Below, in pieces: positions 26,681 through 36,084 of a stretch of 64,000 nt of DNA. The notes beneath the pieces were generated by a model that was not told where the DNA came from, made no database searches, and was given only the letters and a program-made list of their open reading frames with translations. Made by a program: the position numbers and the translations under genes. Source of the DNA: Emticicia aquatica (GTDB taxonomy: Bacteria; Bacteroidota; Bacteroidia; Cytophagales; Spirosomataceae); contig NZ_CAKLPY010000003.1 of the NCBI RefSeq assembly GCF_923079645.1, positions 124,001 to 188,000 on the forward strand, given 5' to 3'. Within the stretch, counting starts at the first letter, position 1; each line of letters begins with the position of its first letter.

Positions 26681-28071
26681 ATCACCAAAATCATCCAGAA
26701 TTAGCCGAAGCTTTTAATAAAGATTTTGAACGTACGACCTGGCACGACGAAACGCTTTGGTTTGTGCGTCAGAAACGAGATAAAGCGGTGTATCCGATTC
26801 CAGAATTTCAAGATTTACGTACACTTGCTTCTGAAATAAAAGACCATACACTCAGTAATTTAGATAATTATTTGTTGCAATTTGAGGAAAATGCACGAAA
26901 AAATGGCGTTCATGTACATTGGGCGGCAGATGCAACTGAGCATAACCAAATTGTGATGGATATTATCAAAAAATCTCGCCCAGTTGGTGCAGAGGAAAGA
27001 AATATCCGTTTGGTTAAAAGTAAATCAATGCTAACGGAAGAGTGTCATTTGAATGCTTTTTTGCAAAAAAACAATATTGATGTAGTGGATACTGATTTGG
27101 GCGAACGCATCATTCAGTTTCGTGATGAGCCTCCAAGTCATATCGTGATGCCTGCCATTCACCTCAAAAAAGAAGATGTCGGCGAAACTTTCCATGAACA
27201 TTTGGGTACAACCAAAGGCGAAAAAGACCCGCAAGTTTTGACTGAAGCTGCCCGTCAGCACCTTAGAGAAAAATTTGTAGCGGCCGATGTAGCACTCACA
27301 GGCGTGAATTTTGCCATTGCTGAAACAGGTAGTTTTGTTGTTTGTACCAACGAAGGAAATGCCGATTTAGGCGTAAATTTGGCAAAAGTACATATTGCGT
27401 GCATGGGCATTGAGAAGATTATTCCGAAGCTACATCACCTGTCAGTTTATACTCGACTACTCGCTAGAAGTGCTACTGGTCAGCCAATTACATCTTACAC
27501 TTCACATTTTACTAAGCCAGCAGAAGGCAAAGAAATGCACATCGTGATTGTTGATAACGGTCGAACACAACAATTAGGGCGTGCCGATTTTCGTAACTCT
27601 TTGAAATGTATTCGTTGCGGAGCTTGTATGAATACATGCCCAGTTTATCGTAGAAGTGGTGGACATAGCTATGACTTTACAGTACCTGGCCCAATCGGTG
27701 CAATTCTTTCGCCAAATATTGATTTGCATAAATATAGTAGTTTGCCTTTTGCGAGCACACTTTGCGGTTCGTGTACTGATGTGTGTCCTGTGAAAATTGA
27801 TATTCACGTACAGTTATACAAATGGCGACAAATAGTAGGGAATAATAATGAATTATCTACTTCAAAAAAATGGGGAATGAAAGGCTTGGCAAAAGTACTT
27901 TCAATGCCAAAAGTGTACGATTTAAGTGGAAAATTAGCTCGAGGAGCATTGCGAATTTTGCCACATGGGATGACACACAATCAAAGTATGAATCCGTGGG
28001 CGAAAGCACGAGAATTGCCTGATGCACCAAAACAGAGTTTCAAGGAATGGTACGAGGATAATAGAAAATAA
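26677..28071 (+). CDS. lutB: lactate utilization protein B (Fe-S flavin-type subunit)
   Basis: About 464 residues. The start is ATG 26677, which overlaps the lutA stop by four bases; the longer frame from 26587 lies inside lutA. The LUD domain (about residues 50-290; segments NIRLVKSKSMLTEECHLN, FAIAETGSFVVCTNEGNADL) is followed by two ferredoxin-like clusters: CxxCxxCxxxC at about 311-321 (CIRCGACMNTCPVY) and CxxCxxxC at 363-370 (CGSCTDVCPVK). It is the central subunit of the LutABC lactate oxidase complex. Confidence 0.93.
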   Translation: MNHQNHPELAEAFNKDFERTTWHDETLWFVRQKRDKAVYPIPEFQDLRTLASEIKDHTLSNLDNYLLQFEENARKNGVHVHWAADATEHNQIVMDIIKKSRPVGAEERNIRLVKSKSMLTEECHLNAFLQKNNIDVVDTDLGERIIQFRDEPPSHIVMPAIHLKKEDVGETFHEHLGTTKGEKDPQVLTEAARQHLREKFVAADVALTGVNFAIAETGSFVVCTNEGNADLGVNLAKVHIACMGIEKIIPKLHHLSVYTRLLARSATGQPITSYTSHFTKPAEGKEMHIVIVDNGRTQQLGRADFRNSLKCIRCGACMNTCPVYRRSGGHSYDFTVPGPIGAILSPNIDLHKYSSLPFASTLCGSCTDVCPVKIDIHVQLYKWRQIVGNNNELSTSKKWGMKGLAKVLSMPKVYDLSGKLARGALRILPHGMTHNQSMNPWAKARELPDAPKQSFKEWYEDNRK

Positions 28072-28072
28072 A

Positions 28073-28636
28073 ATGAGTAGCAGAGAAAAAATTTTAGCGA
28101 GAATCGCGACTAATAAACCTTCATTGACGGTATTACCAAATGTGCCAATATTTGAAGGAGATAATAGTATTGAACGCTTCAAAACTGTGTTGGAAAGTAT
28201 CGGTGGCAGAGCCATTGAAATAGCCACAAAAGCCGATTGTCAGGCAGCGATTGATACTTATTATAGTGATTTGAAAAATGTTTCTTCTAACATTGTCAAC
28301 GCAAGCATTGAGATAAACCCTGAAACACCCAAAGACATTTTAGAACAAGTTGATTTGGCTGTAATTCAAGGCGAAATTGGTGTAGCCGAAAATGGTACAA
28401 TTTGGGTTCCTGAAAGCAATATGCTCAACCGTGCCTTGCCTTTTATTACGCAACATTTAGTGTTAGTGCTTGACAAAAACAATATCGTAGCCAATATGCA
28501 CCAAGCGTATCAACGCCTCGAAGATGTAGGAAGTTATGGGGTTTTTATTGCGGGGCCATCCAAAACTGCTGATATTGAACAAGCGTTAGTTATTGGAGCT
28601 CATGGAGCAAGAAGTATGATGGTTTTGATTTATTAG
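28073..28636 (+). CDS. lutC: lactate utilization protein C (LUD domain)
   Basis: About 187 residues from ATG 28073, one base after the lutB stop. LUD domain (YkgG type): SREKILARIATNKPS at the N-terminus, then VDLAVIQGEIGVAENGTIWVPES and VLVLDKNNIVANMHQAYQRL. It completes lutABC. Together with rhaI upstream it suggests that lactate from deoxy-sugar breakdown is burned here. Confidence 0.92.
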   Translation: MSSREKILARIATNKPSLTVLPNVPIFEGDNSIERFKTVLESIGGRAIEIATKADCQAAIDTYYSDLKNVSSNIVNASIEINPETPKDILEQVDLAVIQGEIGVAENGTIWVPESNMLNRALPFITQHLVLVLDKNNIVANMHQAYQRLEDVGSYGVFIAGPSKTADIEQALVIGAHGARSMMVLIY

Positions 28637-28643
28637 TTACTGT

Positions 28644-29336
28644 TTATTTTACCATCCAAATTTTCTTTACTATTTCCATTAAATCGTCTCGATAATTGGC
28701 AGCGATTGGAACGGCTTCGTTTCCTACCCAAACTTGATGGCGTTCGATTTTTTTAACGTGATTAAGATTAATCACAAATGATTTATGAACCCTAAAAAAA
28801 TCGCTTTTTGGTAGCATTTCAATGGCATCAGTCAGTGTCATGCGGGTAAGTGTTTTTTTTTCTGATTCTTTGAAAGTTAAATAATTTCCTTCAGATTCAA
28901 TAAATAATAGCCCTTCTAAACTAATTCTTACTAAATCATAACCATCTTTGATAAATAAATAAGGAATTTTCGGTGTTTCGTGATTAATCGTTTCATAAGC
29001 TTTTTGACAAGATTTCATGAATCGACTAAAATCAATAGGTTTTAAAAGATAATCTAACGCATTGAGATTGAAAGCATCAACTGCATATTGTGAATAAGCA
29101 GTTGTAAAAATAACTGCCGTATTTTGGGGTAAAAGTTGCGAAAAATCTAGTCCTGTAACATCAGGCATATTGATGTCCAGAAAAACTAAATCAATAGGAT
29201 TCGCTTTTAAGAAATCTAAGGCTTCCAAAGCACTCACAAAAGTGCCTTGTAAATCAAGGAACGTAACTTTTTTGGCGTGGGCTTTGATTACTTCGAGAGC
29301 CATTGGCTCATCATCTATGGCAATTGCTTTTAGCAT
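28644..29336 (-). CDS. LytTR-family response regulator
   Basis: A 230-residue regulator. The receiver domain (1-115) has acidic pocket residues in AIDDEP, the phosphoacceptor Asp in LVFLDINMPD (about residue 55) and the conserved Lys in YLLKPIDF. The LytTR DNA-binding domain (about 130-228) shows LFIKDGYDLVRI, LLFIESEGNYLTF and RVHKSFVINLNHVKKIER. It is paired with the sensor kinase 27 bp upstream. It converges with lutC. Confidence 0.93.
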   Translation of the reverse strand: MLKAIAIDDEPMALEVIKAHAKKVTFLDLQGTFVSALEALDFLKANPIDLVFLDINMPDVTGLDFSQLLPQNTAVIFTTAYSQYAVDAFNLNALDYLLKPIDFSRFMKSCQKAYETINHETPKIPYLFIKDGYDLVRISLEGLLFIESEGNYLTFKESEKKTLTRMTLTDAIEMLPKSDFFRVHKSFVINLNHVKKIERHQVWVGNEAVPIAANYRDDLMEIVKKIWMVK

Positions 29337-29363
29337 TACAATGAGTACGATTTTATAGTTGAT

Positions 29364-30578
29364 TTACTTCAAATTCACTTCCAGCAAAACCTCAAATATG
29401 TTGTTTTCATTGGAAATATTTAATGTGTGTTTATTTGGGTAATTGAGTTCGAGACGGCGTTTGGTATTTTCTAAACCAGTTGATGTGCCAACTTCCAATT
29501 TGTCAAATTGTTTGATGATGCTATTTCGGCATGAAAAACTTAGTTTTTGGTCGTGTATTTGAAATTTCAAATCAATAAAACTTTCTTGCGTAATACTGAT
29601 GCCGTATTTAAAGGCATTTTCGATGTAAGGAATTACTAAAAGCGGAGCAATTTGAGTTGGTTGTTCGTCCCAATCAATGTTTATATTTATCGTGATATTA
29701 GCCCGTTTCGGGATTCTCATTTTGCTTAATTCTACAAAGTCATAAAGAAATTGCACTTCTTTTTCTGCCGAAATACGTTCGTTTTTTGAGCCTTCAACTA
29801 CATGACGCATAATGTTTGACAATTGTTGGATACCTTCGGCAGTTTTTGGACTTTCTTCTACAATGGCGGTTCCGTAGAGATTATTAAGTACATTAAACAA
29901 AAAGTGTGGATTTATTTGAGCTTTTAGAGCGGTAAGTTCAACTCTAGTTTTTTGAATTGCTAATTCTCGGAGTCGTTTGTGAGATTCCGAAACATATTGA
30001 ATGACAGAATAAAGCAACGAAAAACCAACCCAAGTGTTTGTTATAAATTTATGTAAACCAAGTGGCTCGGCTTTTTTGCCAAAAGATTCCATTAGAATGA
30101 TAATGATAAAAGAATAAAAGAAAAAAAGTACTATAAAGTAAAATAGCTTTCCCTTTCGACCTTCATCAATGAATAAATTTTTGAATAAATATTGATAATT
30201 TAGTTCTGCAATTAGTAAAGAAGTACCAATTATGCTAAAAACCAAACTTTTTGATTTTACAAATGAGCCAATTATAAATCCGAAGTTGAACCCTAAAGTG
30301 AAAAGATTACTAGAATTTCTTTTCTCTTTGAGTATTTTAAAGTATTCATCAGTAATTGTGTGTAATGGATGAGATACTGTGTAGTACCAAATTGTGTGAG
30401 TCAAGCTAAAAGCCGTAAGCACCGCAACGATTAAAATCCAGTTGTTTTTCAGGATAGGAATGATGGTTTCTCTCCAAAAAATAAGGCTAAAAATATGTTT
30501 AACCGAAAATATCATTTGCTTATTGAATGTCTTGAGAATTTTGATTGATTGTGGTGCTAAAATTAGGCTTTTTTCCAT
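29364..30578 (-). CDS. LytS-type sensor histidine kinase
   Basis: A 404-residue membrane kinase. Four to five helices in the first ~200 residues (ILIVAVLTAFSLTHTIWYY; LGFNFGFIIGSFVK; LFYFIVLFFFYSFIIIILM; FITNTWVGFSLLYSVIQYV), then the His_kinase domain with phosphoacceptor His in LKAQINPHFLFNVLNNLYG and a HATPase domain (VIPYIENAFKYGI; GTSTGLENTKRRLELNY). It passes the signal to the LytTR regulator encoded 27 bp downstream. The sensing segment is the membrane region itself; no periplasmic domain is visible. Confidence 0.92.
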   Translation of the reverse strand: MEKSLILAPQSIKILKTFNKQMIFSVKHIFSLIFWRETIIPILKNNWILIVAVLTAFSLTHTIWYYTVSHPLHTITDEYFKILKEKRNSSNLFTLGFNFGFIIGSFVKSKSLVFSIIGTSLLIAELNYQYLFKNLFIDEGRKGKLFYFIVLFFFYSFIIIILMESFGKKAEPLGLHKFITNTWVGFSLLYSVIQYVSESHKRLRELAIQKTRVELTALKAQINPHFLFNVLNNLYGTAIVEESPKTAEGIQQLSNIMRHVVEGSKNERISAEKEVQFLYDFVELSKMRIPKRANITININIDWDEQPTQIAPLLVIPYIENAFKYGISITQESFIDLKFQIHDQKLSFSCRNSIIKQFDKLEVGTSTGLENTKRRLELNYPNKHTLNISNENNIFEVLLEVNLK

Positions 30579-30680
30579 GATTTTATGTGGATTTAATTTG
30601 TTTATTTCCTGAGTTTTCTAAAAAAATGACCCAATAATTGTTTCAATCAACATAAAAAAACGGCTATCATCTAAACCCAA

Positions 30681-30947
30681 TTATTTGAATATTTTATAAA
30701 CAATAATGGCCAAAATAACTGCTACTAATGGGCGTGAATATTGGTTTTTCAGTATTTTTGATATTTTTCTCCAGTCAAATCGTATAAATGTAAAGAAAAC
30801 CGAAAGGAGCAACGGAGTTAAAATAAGTAATTCCGTATGAGCCATCAAAACAGGATTTAGGTAATAAAAAATAAATGCAAGAGCGTAAAGCCAAGCAAAT
30901 GCAATAAAAAAGAAAATCAATTTATCTTGTTTGGTAGCGGTTTCCAT
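30681..30947 (-). CDS. small membrane protein, unknown
   Basis: About 88 residues from ATG 30947; the longer frame to 31034 overlaps the gene upstream. Three hydrophobic segments (about 12-30, 38-55 and 68-85; LIFFFIAFAWLYALAFIFYY). It is third in a minus-strand row with genes at 30968 and 31477, at spacings of 20 and 8 bp, so probably an operon. No family was recognised. Confidence 0.55.
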   Translation of the reverse strand: METATKQDKLIFFFIAFAWLYALAFIFYYLNPVLMAHTELLILTPLLLSVFFTFIRFDWRKISKILKNQYSRPLVAVILAIIVYKIFK

Positions 30948-30967
30948 TGCGTAAGATTTAATGATTA

Positions 30968-31468
30968 TTAAGCAATTAATACAAGGATATCTACTGTATT
31001 TTCTTCCGCAATTGGCTTGAAAATGTACCAGCAAATAGCCAATATGTATGCTTTTAAGGGGTTGTTTATAAGAGATTCTCCTAAATCTAACTTTATCTCA
31101 GGCATACCTTTTTTATTTGATTTTAAACCACAAGTAAGTATGTAATCTTGCTCGGTTTCGATAAAAAAAACTATTTCTGCTAGTGGATTATTCCGAAATT
31201 TAAACTTTACTTTTTCCCCTTTTATTTCTAAAGTGCTAAGGCTACTATACCATTTATCAGTAGATGTTTTGGCAATTATAATTTCATTTTCTTTGATTAA
31301 GAGATTCGTTTTCCAAAAACTCTCGCTTTCAATAATAAAGTTTTCTGAATTACTTTGACAGGTGGCTTTTGCTCCTTTACTGTTGTAGGAAAAGTCCATT
31401 TTTAAAATAATCTCGTCGTTATCTTTCAGTAAATAACTTGTATCCGAACTATTTTTAAACCATTTCAT
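30968..31468 (-). CDS. hypothetical protein, beta-rich
   Basis: A 166-residue protein of mainly beta pattern (DEIILKMDFSYNSKG, NLLIKENEIIIAKT, KVKFKFRNNPLAEIVFF) with a hydrophobic C-terminal segment (KAYILAICWYIFKPI) that could be a membrane anchor or buried helix. It lies 8 bp after the gene at 31477 and is probably cotranscribed. It resembles scramblase-like/LURP-type beta barrels only loosely. Function unknown. Confidence 0.55.
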   Translation of the reverse strand: MKWFKNSSDTSYLLKDNDEIILKMDFSYNSKGAKATCQSNSENFIIESESFWKTNLLIKENEIIIAKTSTDKWYSSLSTLEIKGEKVKFKFRNNPLAEIVFFIETEQDYILTCGLKSNKKGMPEIKLDLGESLINNPLKAYILAICWYIFKPIAEENTVDILVLIA

Positions 31469-31476
31469 ATTATATT

Positions 31477-31728
31477 TTAGTTTAAAAGGATTGCTTGATT
31501 ATCTCTGAAAATATCGAATGTAACGCCTTTATACATATTTAATCCAATTCGAACTTCATATTTAGCAACTTCGCCATTTTCTGGTTTTTCGAAAGTATGA
31601 ACAGCTCCTAAAAACGATTGTTTTTCTGATACTACCTCACCATTGTATCTGATGGTTTCTTTTCCCCAAATACTATTATCAATATCGATTCTTGTATTTT
31701 TGTTGATGTTTAATGTTAAATATCTCAT
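31477..31728 (-). CDS. hypothetical protein, beta-rich
   Basis: An 83-residue soluble protein of beta pattern (YLTLNINKNTRIDIDNSIWG, ETIRYNGEVVSEK, YEVRIGLNMYKGVTFDIFRDN). It looks like a small strand-rich domain and may interact with the product of the next gene. First gene of a three-gene row. No family was recognised. Confidence 0.55.
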   Translation of the reverse strand: MRYLTLNINKNTRIDIDNSIWGKETIRYNGEVVSEKQSFLGAVHTFEKPENGEVAKYEVRIGLNMYKGVTFDIFRDNQAILLN

Positions 31729-31854
31729 TGTTGAAAGTGATTTTTGTGTTTTAAATTTTGATGATTCAAAGGTCTTGCAAAACTTCCACTTGTTAAAATG
31801 CGTGTGATGAACTGCTCAACTTTTGTGATGAAATATGGAAACATTGTGAAATAA

Positions 31855-31886
31855 AAAAACTCATAACGTCATAGTCATGAGTTTTT
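31855..31886. terminator. bidirectional AT-rich terminator
   Basis: A perfect 10-bp inverted repeat (31855-31864 / 31877-31886) with a 12-nt loop, flanked by A runs on one side and T5 on the other. It follows the minus-strand gene ending at 31917. Confidence 0.6.
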
Positions 31887-31916
31887 GAAAAGGTTTATAC
31901 AAAATCATATTAGATT

Positions 31917-32747
31917 TTACAAAAAAGCGATGTTTTCATCTTCTTGAGGTTTTTGCCATTCGATTGCTTTTGTTTGATTTTTGATATAAAATAAACCTCC
32001 GATTATTATACAAAAACAAGCGAAAATGTCTAAATAATATAATATTTCATTTGGTACAAGATAGATTCGGATATAGTTTTTGGTTTCAACGCCATTTCCA
32101 AAAATGAACTTAAAAATATCTTCAACCAAACTGAGGGTTGCGGTCATTAATAAGGGTAGTTGAAAAGATGCCGTTTTATAATAAATATAAAACATAATTA
32201 AAGTCTGGATGAATAAACCAATTACGGCCTGTGGAATAACCATCACAATACTCACAGTTGCTACGGTAAAAATAACTTGCTTGAAGAGATAATTTTTGAG
32301 TAATCCATGCCCAATAATACCAATTTGGAGCGTAGTGAATAGCAGCGAAAGTATCAGTCCGAGGAGTGTGTGAACGCCAACTCTTTGAAGATTATTACTT
32401 TCATCTTCATTAAAAGGTAGAAAATCGACTATAATCGGGCTAATAAAACTCCAAGCTAAGGCGATAATAATACAAACAAGAACACTGAATAATGACTGTT
32501 TTTGAAAGAAAGGAAGTTGTCTTTTATTGATAAAGAACCCCCATAAAGCACACAAAAAGATAATTATCGCTAAGATTCCAAAAATGGCATTTTCAATTAA
32601 ATATATTGGATTGATGTTTTTTAAGGCTGCAATTACTCCAAGAATAAACATTCCTATTAAAAATAAAATCACAGCCGAAACCATAAGTATCCAAGCTTTA
32701 GCGATGGTCATTCCCGTTTTTTTTCTTAGTAATTGTAGCTCATCCAT
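31917..32747 (-). CDS. polytopic membrane protein, unknown
   Basis: A 276-residue protein with about seven membrane helices (starting about residue 18) and a cytoplasmic N-terminus DELQLLRKKTGMTIAKAW. The hydrophobic helices are separated by short loops, and the C-terminal tail (EWQKPQEDENIAFL) is acidic. It stands alone between a terminator and a 269-bp gap. No family was recognised. Confidence 0.55.
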   Translation of the reverse strand: MDELQLLRKKTGMTIAKAWILMVSAVILFLIGMFILGVIAALKNINPIYLIENAIFGILAIIIFLCALWGFFINKRQLPFFQKQSLFSVLVCIIIALAWSFISPIIVDFLPFNEDESNNLQRVGVHTLLGLILSLLFTTLQIGIIGHGLLKNYLFKQVIFTVATVSIVMVIPQAVIGLFIQTLIMFYIYYKTASFQLPLLMTATLSLVEDIFKFIFGNGVETKNYIRIYLVPNEILYYLDIFACFCIIIGGLFYIKNQTKAIEWQKPQEDENIAFL

Positions 32748-33016
32748 AAAATAAACAGGTGTGTTTAGTTAGTTTTGATCCTAAAATAGAATATCTATTT
32801 CTAAAATAAAAAACATGCTTTTGAAAGATATTAACTAATTTCCCTACGAAAAAGTTTATTGAAAAACCTAGGCAACTAAATCACTATATTTTGGCATAAT
32901 AATTGGCATTTAAAGTGGAAAGATGATGATTTATTGAAAGGATTTTCAGACTTTTACGTTATAATTAAATACAAAAACTCATAAAAAAACATACCTCTTT
33001 TGGGGTTAGGAGTGAT

Positions 33017-35110
33017 ATGCAATTTCTTTTTCCGTCTTTTCTTTGGAGTTTATTGGCTCTTTCTGTGCCTTTGATTATCCATTTATTTAATTTTCGTCGT
33101 ACCAAACGAGTTTTTTTTACGAATGTAGCTTTCTTGAAAGCCGTCGAAACGCAAACAAGTGCTTTTCGTCGAGTGAAACAGTGGCTCATTTTGGCGGCTC
33201 GACTTTTGTTTCTTGCATTTTTAGTTTTGGCTTTTGCACAACCATTTTTGCCCGCTAAAAATGCAGCAACCAATCGAAGTTCAGGTTTGGGAGTTAATAG
33301 CCTTTATCTCGATAATTCGTTGAGTATGCAAAATACAACCGAAAACAAACGTTATTTGGATTTGGCCGTTACGAAAATTGATGAATTACTTACGCTGTTT
33401 CGCCAATCGCCTAATATTCAATTAGTTACCAACGATTTTTCGAGTGAAGACCAAGCCGTTACCAATGGTGTAAAAGTAAAAGACCGCCTTACTTCAGTCG
33501 GTTTTTCGTCGAATCCTCGCACGCTTGAAAGTGTTTACAAGCGTCAGAATAGTTTGGCTCAAAAGCATAATTCAAGTGCAAATAATCAATTGTTTTGGTT
33601 TTCAGATTTTCAGAAAAGTACAGTAGGGGATTTGAAAAAAATCAAGACCGATACGCTCAATAAGTTATTTTTAGTGCCAGTTCAAGGTAAGAAAAACCAA
33701 AATGTTTTTACTGATTCAGTTTGGTTGGCATCGCCATTCATTCGAGAAATGCAAAACAATATTTTATATGTAAAAGTATTTAATTCTGGCAGCGAAGAAG
33801 TAGAAAAATTACCTGTGAAATTGTTTATTGATAATGCCCAAGCTTCTACAGCTTCTGTTGATATTGCACCGAATGGTTCTGCAACAGCAACTTTCAACTT
33901 TACGGTAAAAGACAAGGGTTTTCATCGTGGAAAAGTTTCGTTTGATGACCAACCCATTACATTTGATAACGATTATTATTTTGTTTTAGATGCTTCGCCA
34001 ATGATACAGATTTTACATCTGTATCAAGAACGCAGTGCGGCTGATTACATAGGAAAAGTTTTTGACAATGATAGCCTTTTTAATTATCGTGCGTATAATG
34101 CTACAAATGTGGACGTTGGACAGTTTAAAAATGCCAATTTAATTGTTTTGGAAGGTGTTGAAACACTAGCAGGGACATTTCGAGCAAGCCTCGATGAATT
34201 TGTAAAACAAGGTGGTACTTTATTGATATTTCCTCCTGCAAACCCTGAAATAGATGATTATAGCCAGTTTTTGAGTAGTTTTGGTATTCAAGGAATCAAT
34301 GTGTTAAGACAACCTACATTGCCACAAAGCCAATTAGCTATTGCTGAACCGAATCGACAAAATCCGTTTTTTATTGATGTATTCGAGCGAACTACTTTGC
34401 AAGGAGTTGTCAATACGCCACTGATGCAACCCACATTAACGTGGTCGGGTGTGGGCGAAAAAATATTGACTTTCAAGAATTTACAAAACTTTATTACTTC
34501 TACTCAAGCCTCCCAAGGACGGATTTATTTATGTGCTTCGCCTTTGGATAAACCTTACGGAAATTTTGCCGAACACGCTTTTTTTGTGCCAACGATGTTT
34601 AAAATTGCATCAATGAGTACCAAACAAGAGCGTGCGGCTTATAATTTTAGCGAAGGAAGTATTACGCTCGAATTACCGAATGGCAAAAAAGATGCTACTT
34701 ATAAACTGAAGAATGTTTCAACGCCAAATAATAAAATAGAAATTATTCCAATTCAACGCATCGTAGGAAATACGCTGACTTTAGAATTGCCTAAGTCTTC
34801 ACAATTGACTGATAATCAGGTGCTTGAATCTGGTTATTATGAGCTGCAATTAGATGGAAAAACAGAAAAACTCTTGGCTTTTAACCACGATAACGAAGAA
34901 TCAAAAATGGATTTTTATTCGCCCGAAGAACTAAGAACTTTCTTTGCAGGACAAAAAAATGTTACTATTTTTGATAATTTACTCGACGGCGATTTTGTGA
35001 AAACTTTCCAAGAAAACAACGTTGGAACACCACTTTGGAAATACTGCGTAATACTCGCTTTAATATTTTTATTGATTGAAATTTTATTGATTCGATTGAT
35101 GAAGGGGTAA
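33017..35110 (+). CDS. BatA-like membrane protein (vWA-type)
   Basis: A 697-residue protein. The first ~85 residues are the two-helix N-terminal domain of the BatA/TIGR02226 family: MQFLFPSFLWSLLALSVPLIIHLFNFRR, then VKQWLILAARLLFLAFLVLAFAQPF. A von Willebrand-like domain follows (LYLDNSLSMQN, near residue 97, in place of the usual DxSxS metal site), then long beta-rich extracytoplasmic regions. The last helix is at about 672-694. Aerotolerance-operon proteins of this type are inner-membrane proteins of uncertain role. No other bat gene is adjacent; a PD40 protein follows. Confidence 0.82.
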   Translation: MQFLFPSFLWSLLALSVPLIIHLFNFRRTKRVFFTNVAFLKAVETQTSAFRRVKQWLILAARLLFLAFLVLAFAQPFLPAKNAATNRSSGLGVNSLYLDNSLSMQNTTENKRYLDLAVTKIDELLTLFRQSPNIQLVTNDFSSEDQAVTNGVKVKDRLTSVGFSSNPRTLESVYKRQNSLAQKHNSSANNQLFWFSDFQKSTVGDLKKIKTDTLNKLFLVPVQGKKNQNVFTDSVWLASPFIREMQNNILYVKVFNSGSEEVEKLPVKLFIDNAQASTASVDIAPNGSATATFNFTVKDKGFHRGKVSFDDQPITFDNDYYFVLDASPMIQILHLYQERSAADYIGKVFDNDSLFNYRAYNATNVDVGQFKNANLIVLEGVETLAGTFRASLDEFVKQGGTLLIFPPANPEIDDYSQFLSSFGIQGINVLRQPTLPQSQLAIAEPNRQNPFFIDVFERTTLQGVVNTPLMQPTLTWSGVGEKILTFKNLQNFITSTQASQGRIYLCASPLDKPYGNFAEHAFFVPTMFKIASMSTKQERAAYNFSEGSITLELPNGKKDATYKLKNVSTPNNKIEIIPIQRIVGNTLTLELPKSSQLTDNQVLESGYYELQLDGKTEKLLAFNHDNEESKMDFYSPEELRTFFAGQKNVTIFDNLLDGDFVKTFQENNVGTPLWKYCVILALIFLLIEILLIRLMKG

Positions 35111-35180
35111 TGTTATTGCTTTTTGAGAGGAAAATTGTTTGAGTAATTTTGAGTATTTTCGTAAAAAACAAGCCTAATCT

Positions 35181-36041
35181 ATGAAAAAACTACTTACTAT
35201 ATTATTATTCTCGGGCAAACTTTTGGCTCAAAATGGCACGGAAATTTATTTATTAGACTTGTCTGATTCGGGTGGAAATTTGACCTTATCAAATCCGAAA
35301 AATATTACTAATAGGTTAGGTTACGATAATCAACCGTTTTTTCACCCGACAAAACCCTTGATTTATTATGCGGCAATGCAAGACGGGCAAAGTGATATTT
35401 GGTCGTATAATTACAAAACAGGAGTCGGCGTTCGGATAACAAATACCATTGATTCAGAATATTCACCTACTGTTACGCCTGATAAAAAATATCTTTCGTG
35501 TATTGTTCAACGCAAAAGCAATGGTGACCAAGACTTGGTAAAGTACAATATTGATAACCCGATTGAAACACAAATTATTTTTGAATCACAGAAAACAGGA
35601 AAGATAGGTTATCAGGCTTGGCTCAATCCGAAGGAGTTGATTACGTTTGTGTTGGGTGAACCACAAACGCTTCATTATCAAAGCCTTAGTACAAAAAAAG
35701 ATGCCATTGTTGCTTCAAATATTGGTCGTTCACTACATCTAATTCCTAAACAAAAAGTATTTAGTTTTGTACAGAAAATTGATGAAAAATGGCTTATTAG
35801 AACTTTTAATCCATCAAAAAATACAATAATTGATATTGCTGAAAGTAATCCAGCATCGGAGCATTATAACGCTTGGACTAGCAATGGCATTATTTTAGAA
35901 AGTAAAACTACCGAAATTTTTAGTTTTGATGCTATCGCAAAACAATGGAAGCCAGTGGTTTTACCTGAAAATTTACCAAAGAAAAAAATTAGCAGAATGG
36001 CTGTTAAAGGCAGTAAAATAGCGATTGTACTTGATGAATAA
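35181..36041 (+). CDS. TolB-like PD40 beta-propeller protein, exported
   Basis: A 286-residue protein with a short signal peptide (MKKLLTILLFSGKLLAQNG) and repeated propeller blades of the WD40-like PD40 type (NQPFFHPTKPLIYYAAMQDGQSDIW, EYSPTVTPDKKYLSCIVQRKSNGDQDL). The first blades match TolB-like propellers; later blades are more divergent. It probably stays in the periplasm or at the outer membrane. Same strand as the BatA-like gene, 70 bp away. Confidence 0.75.
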   Translation: MKKLLTILLFSGKLLAQNGTEIYLLDLSDSGGNLTLSNPKNITNRLGYDNQPFFHPTKPLIYYAAMQDGQSDIWSYNYKTGVGVRITNTIDSEYSPTVTPDKKYLSCIVQRKSNGDQDLVKYNIDNPIETQIIFESQKTGKIGYQAWLNPKELITFVLGEPQTLHYQSLSTKKDAIVASNIGRSLHLIPKQKVFSFVQKIDEKWLIRTFNPSKNTIIDIAESNPASEHYNAWTSNGIILESKTTEIFSFDAIAKQWKPVVLPENLPKKKISRMAVKGSKIAIVLDE

Positions 36042-36044
36042 AAA

Positions 36045-36075
36045 CAACTACGAGCCTTAACTCGTAGCTGTTTTT
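36045..36075. terminator. bidirectional terminator
   Basis: An inverted repeat AACTACGAG...CTCGTAG-CTGTT around 36045-36075 (7 perfect central pairs, one outer mismatch, loop CCTTAA). It has A runs before it and T5 after it, and lies between convergent genes ending at 36041 and 36085. Confidence 0.75.
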
Positions 36076-36084
36076 ATTGTATTT

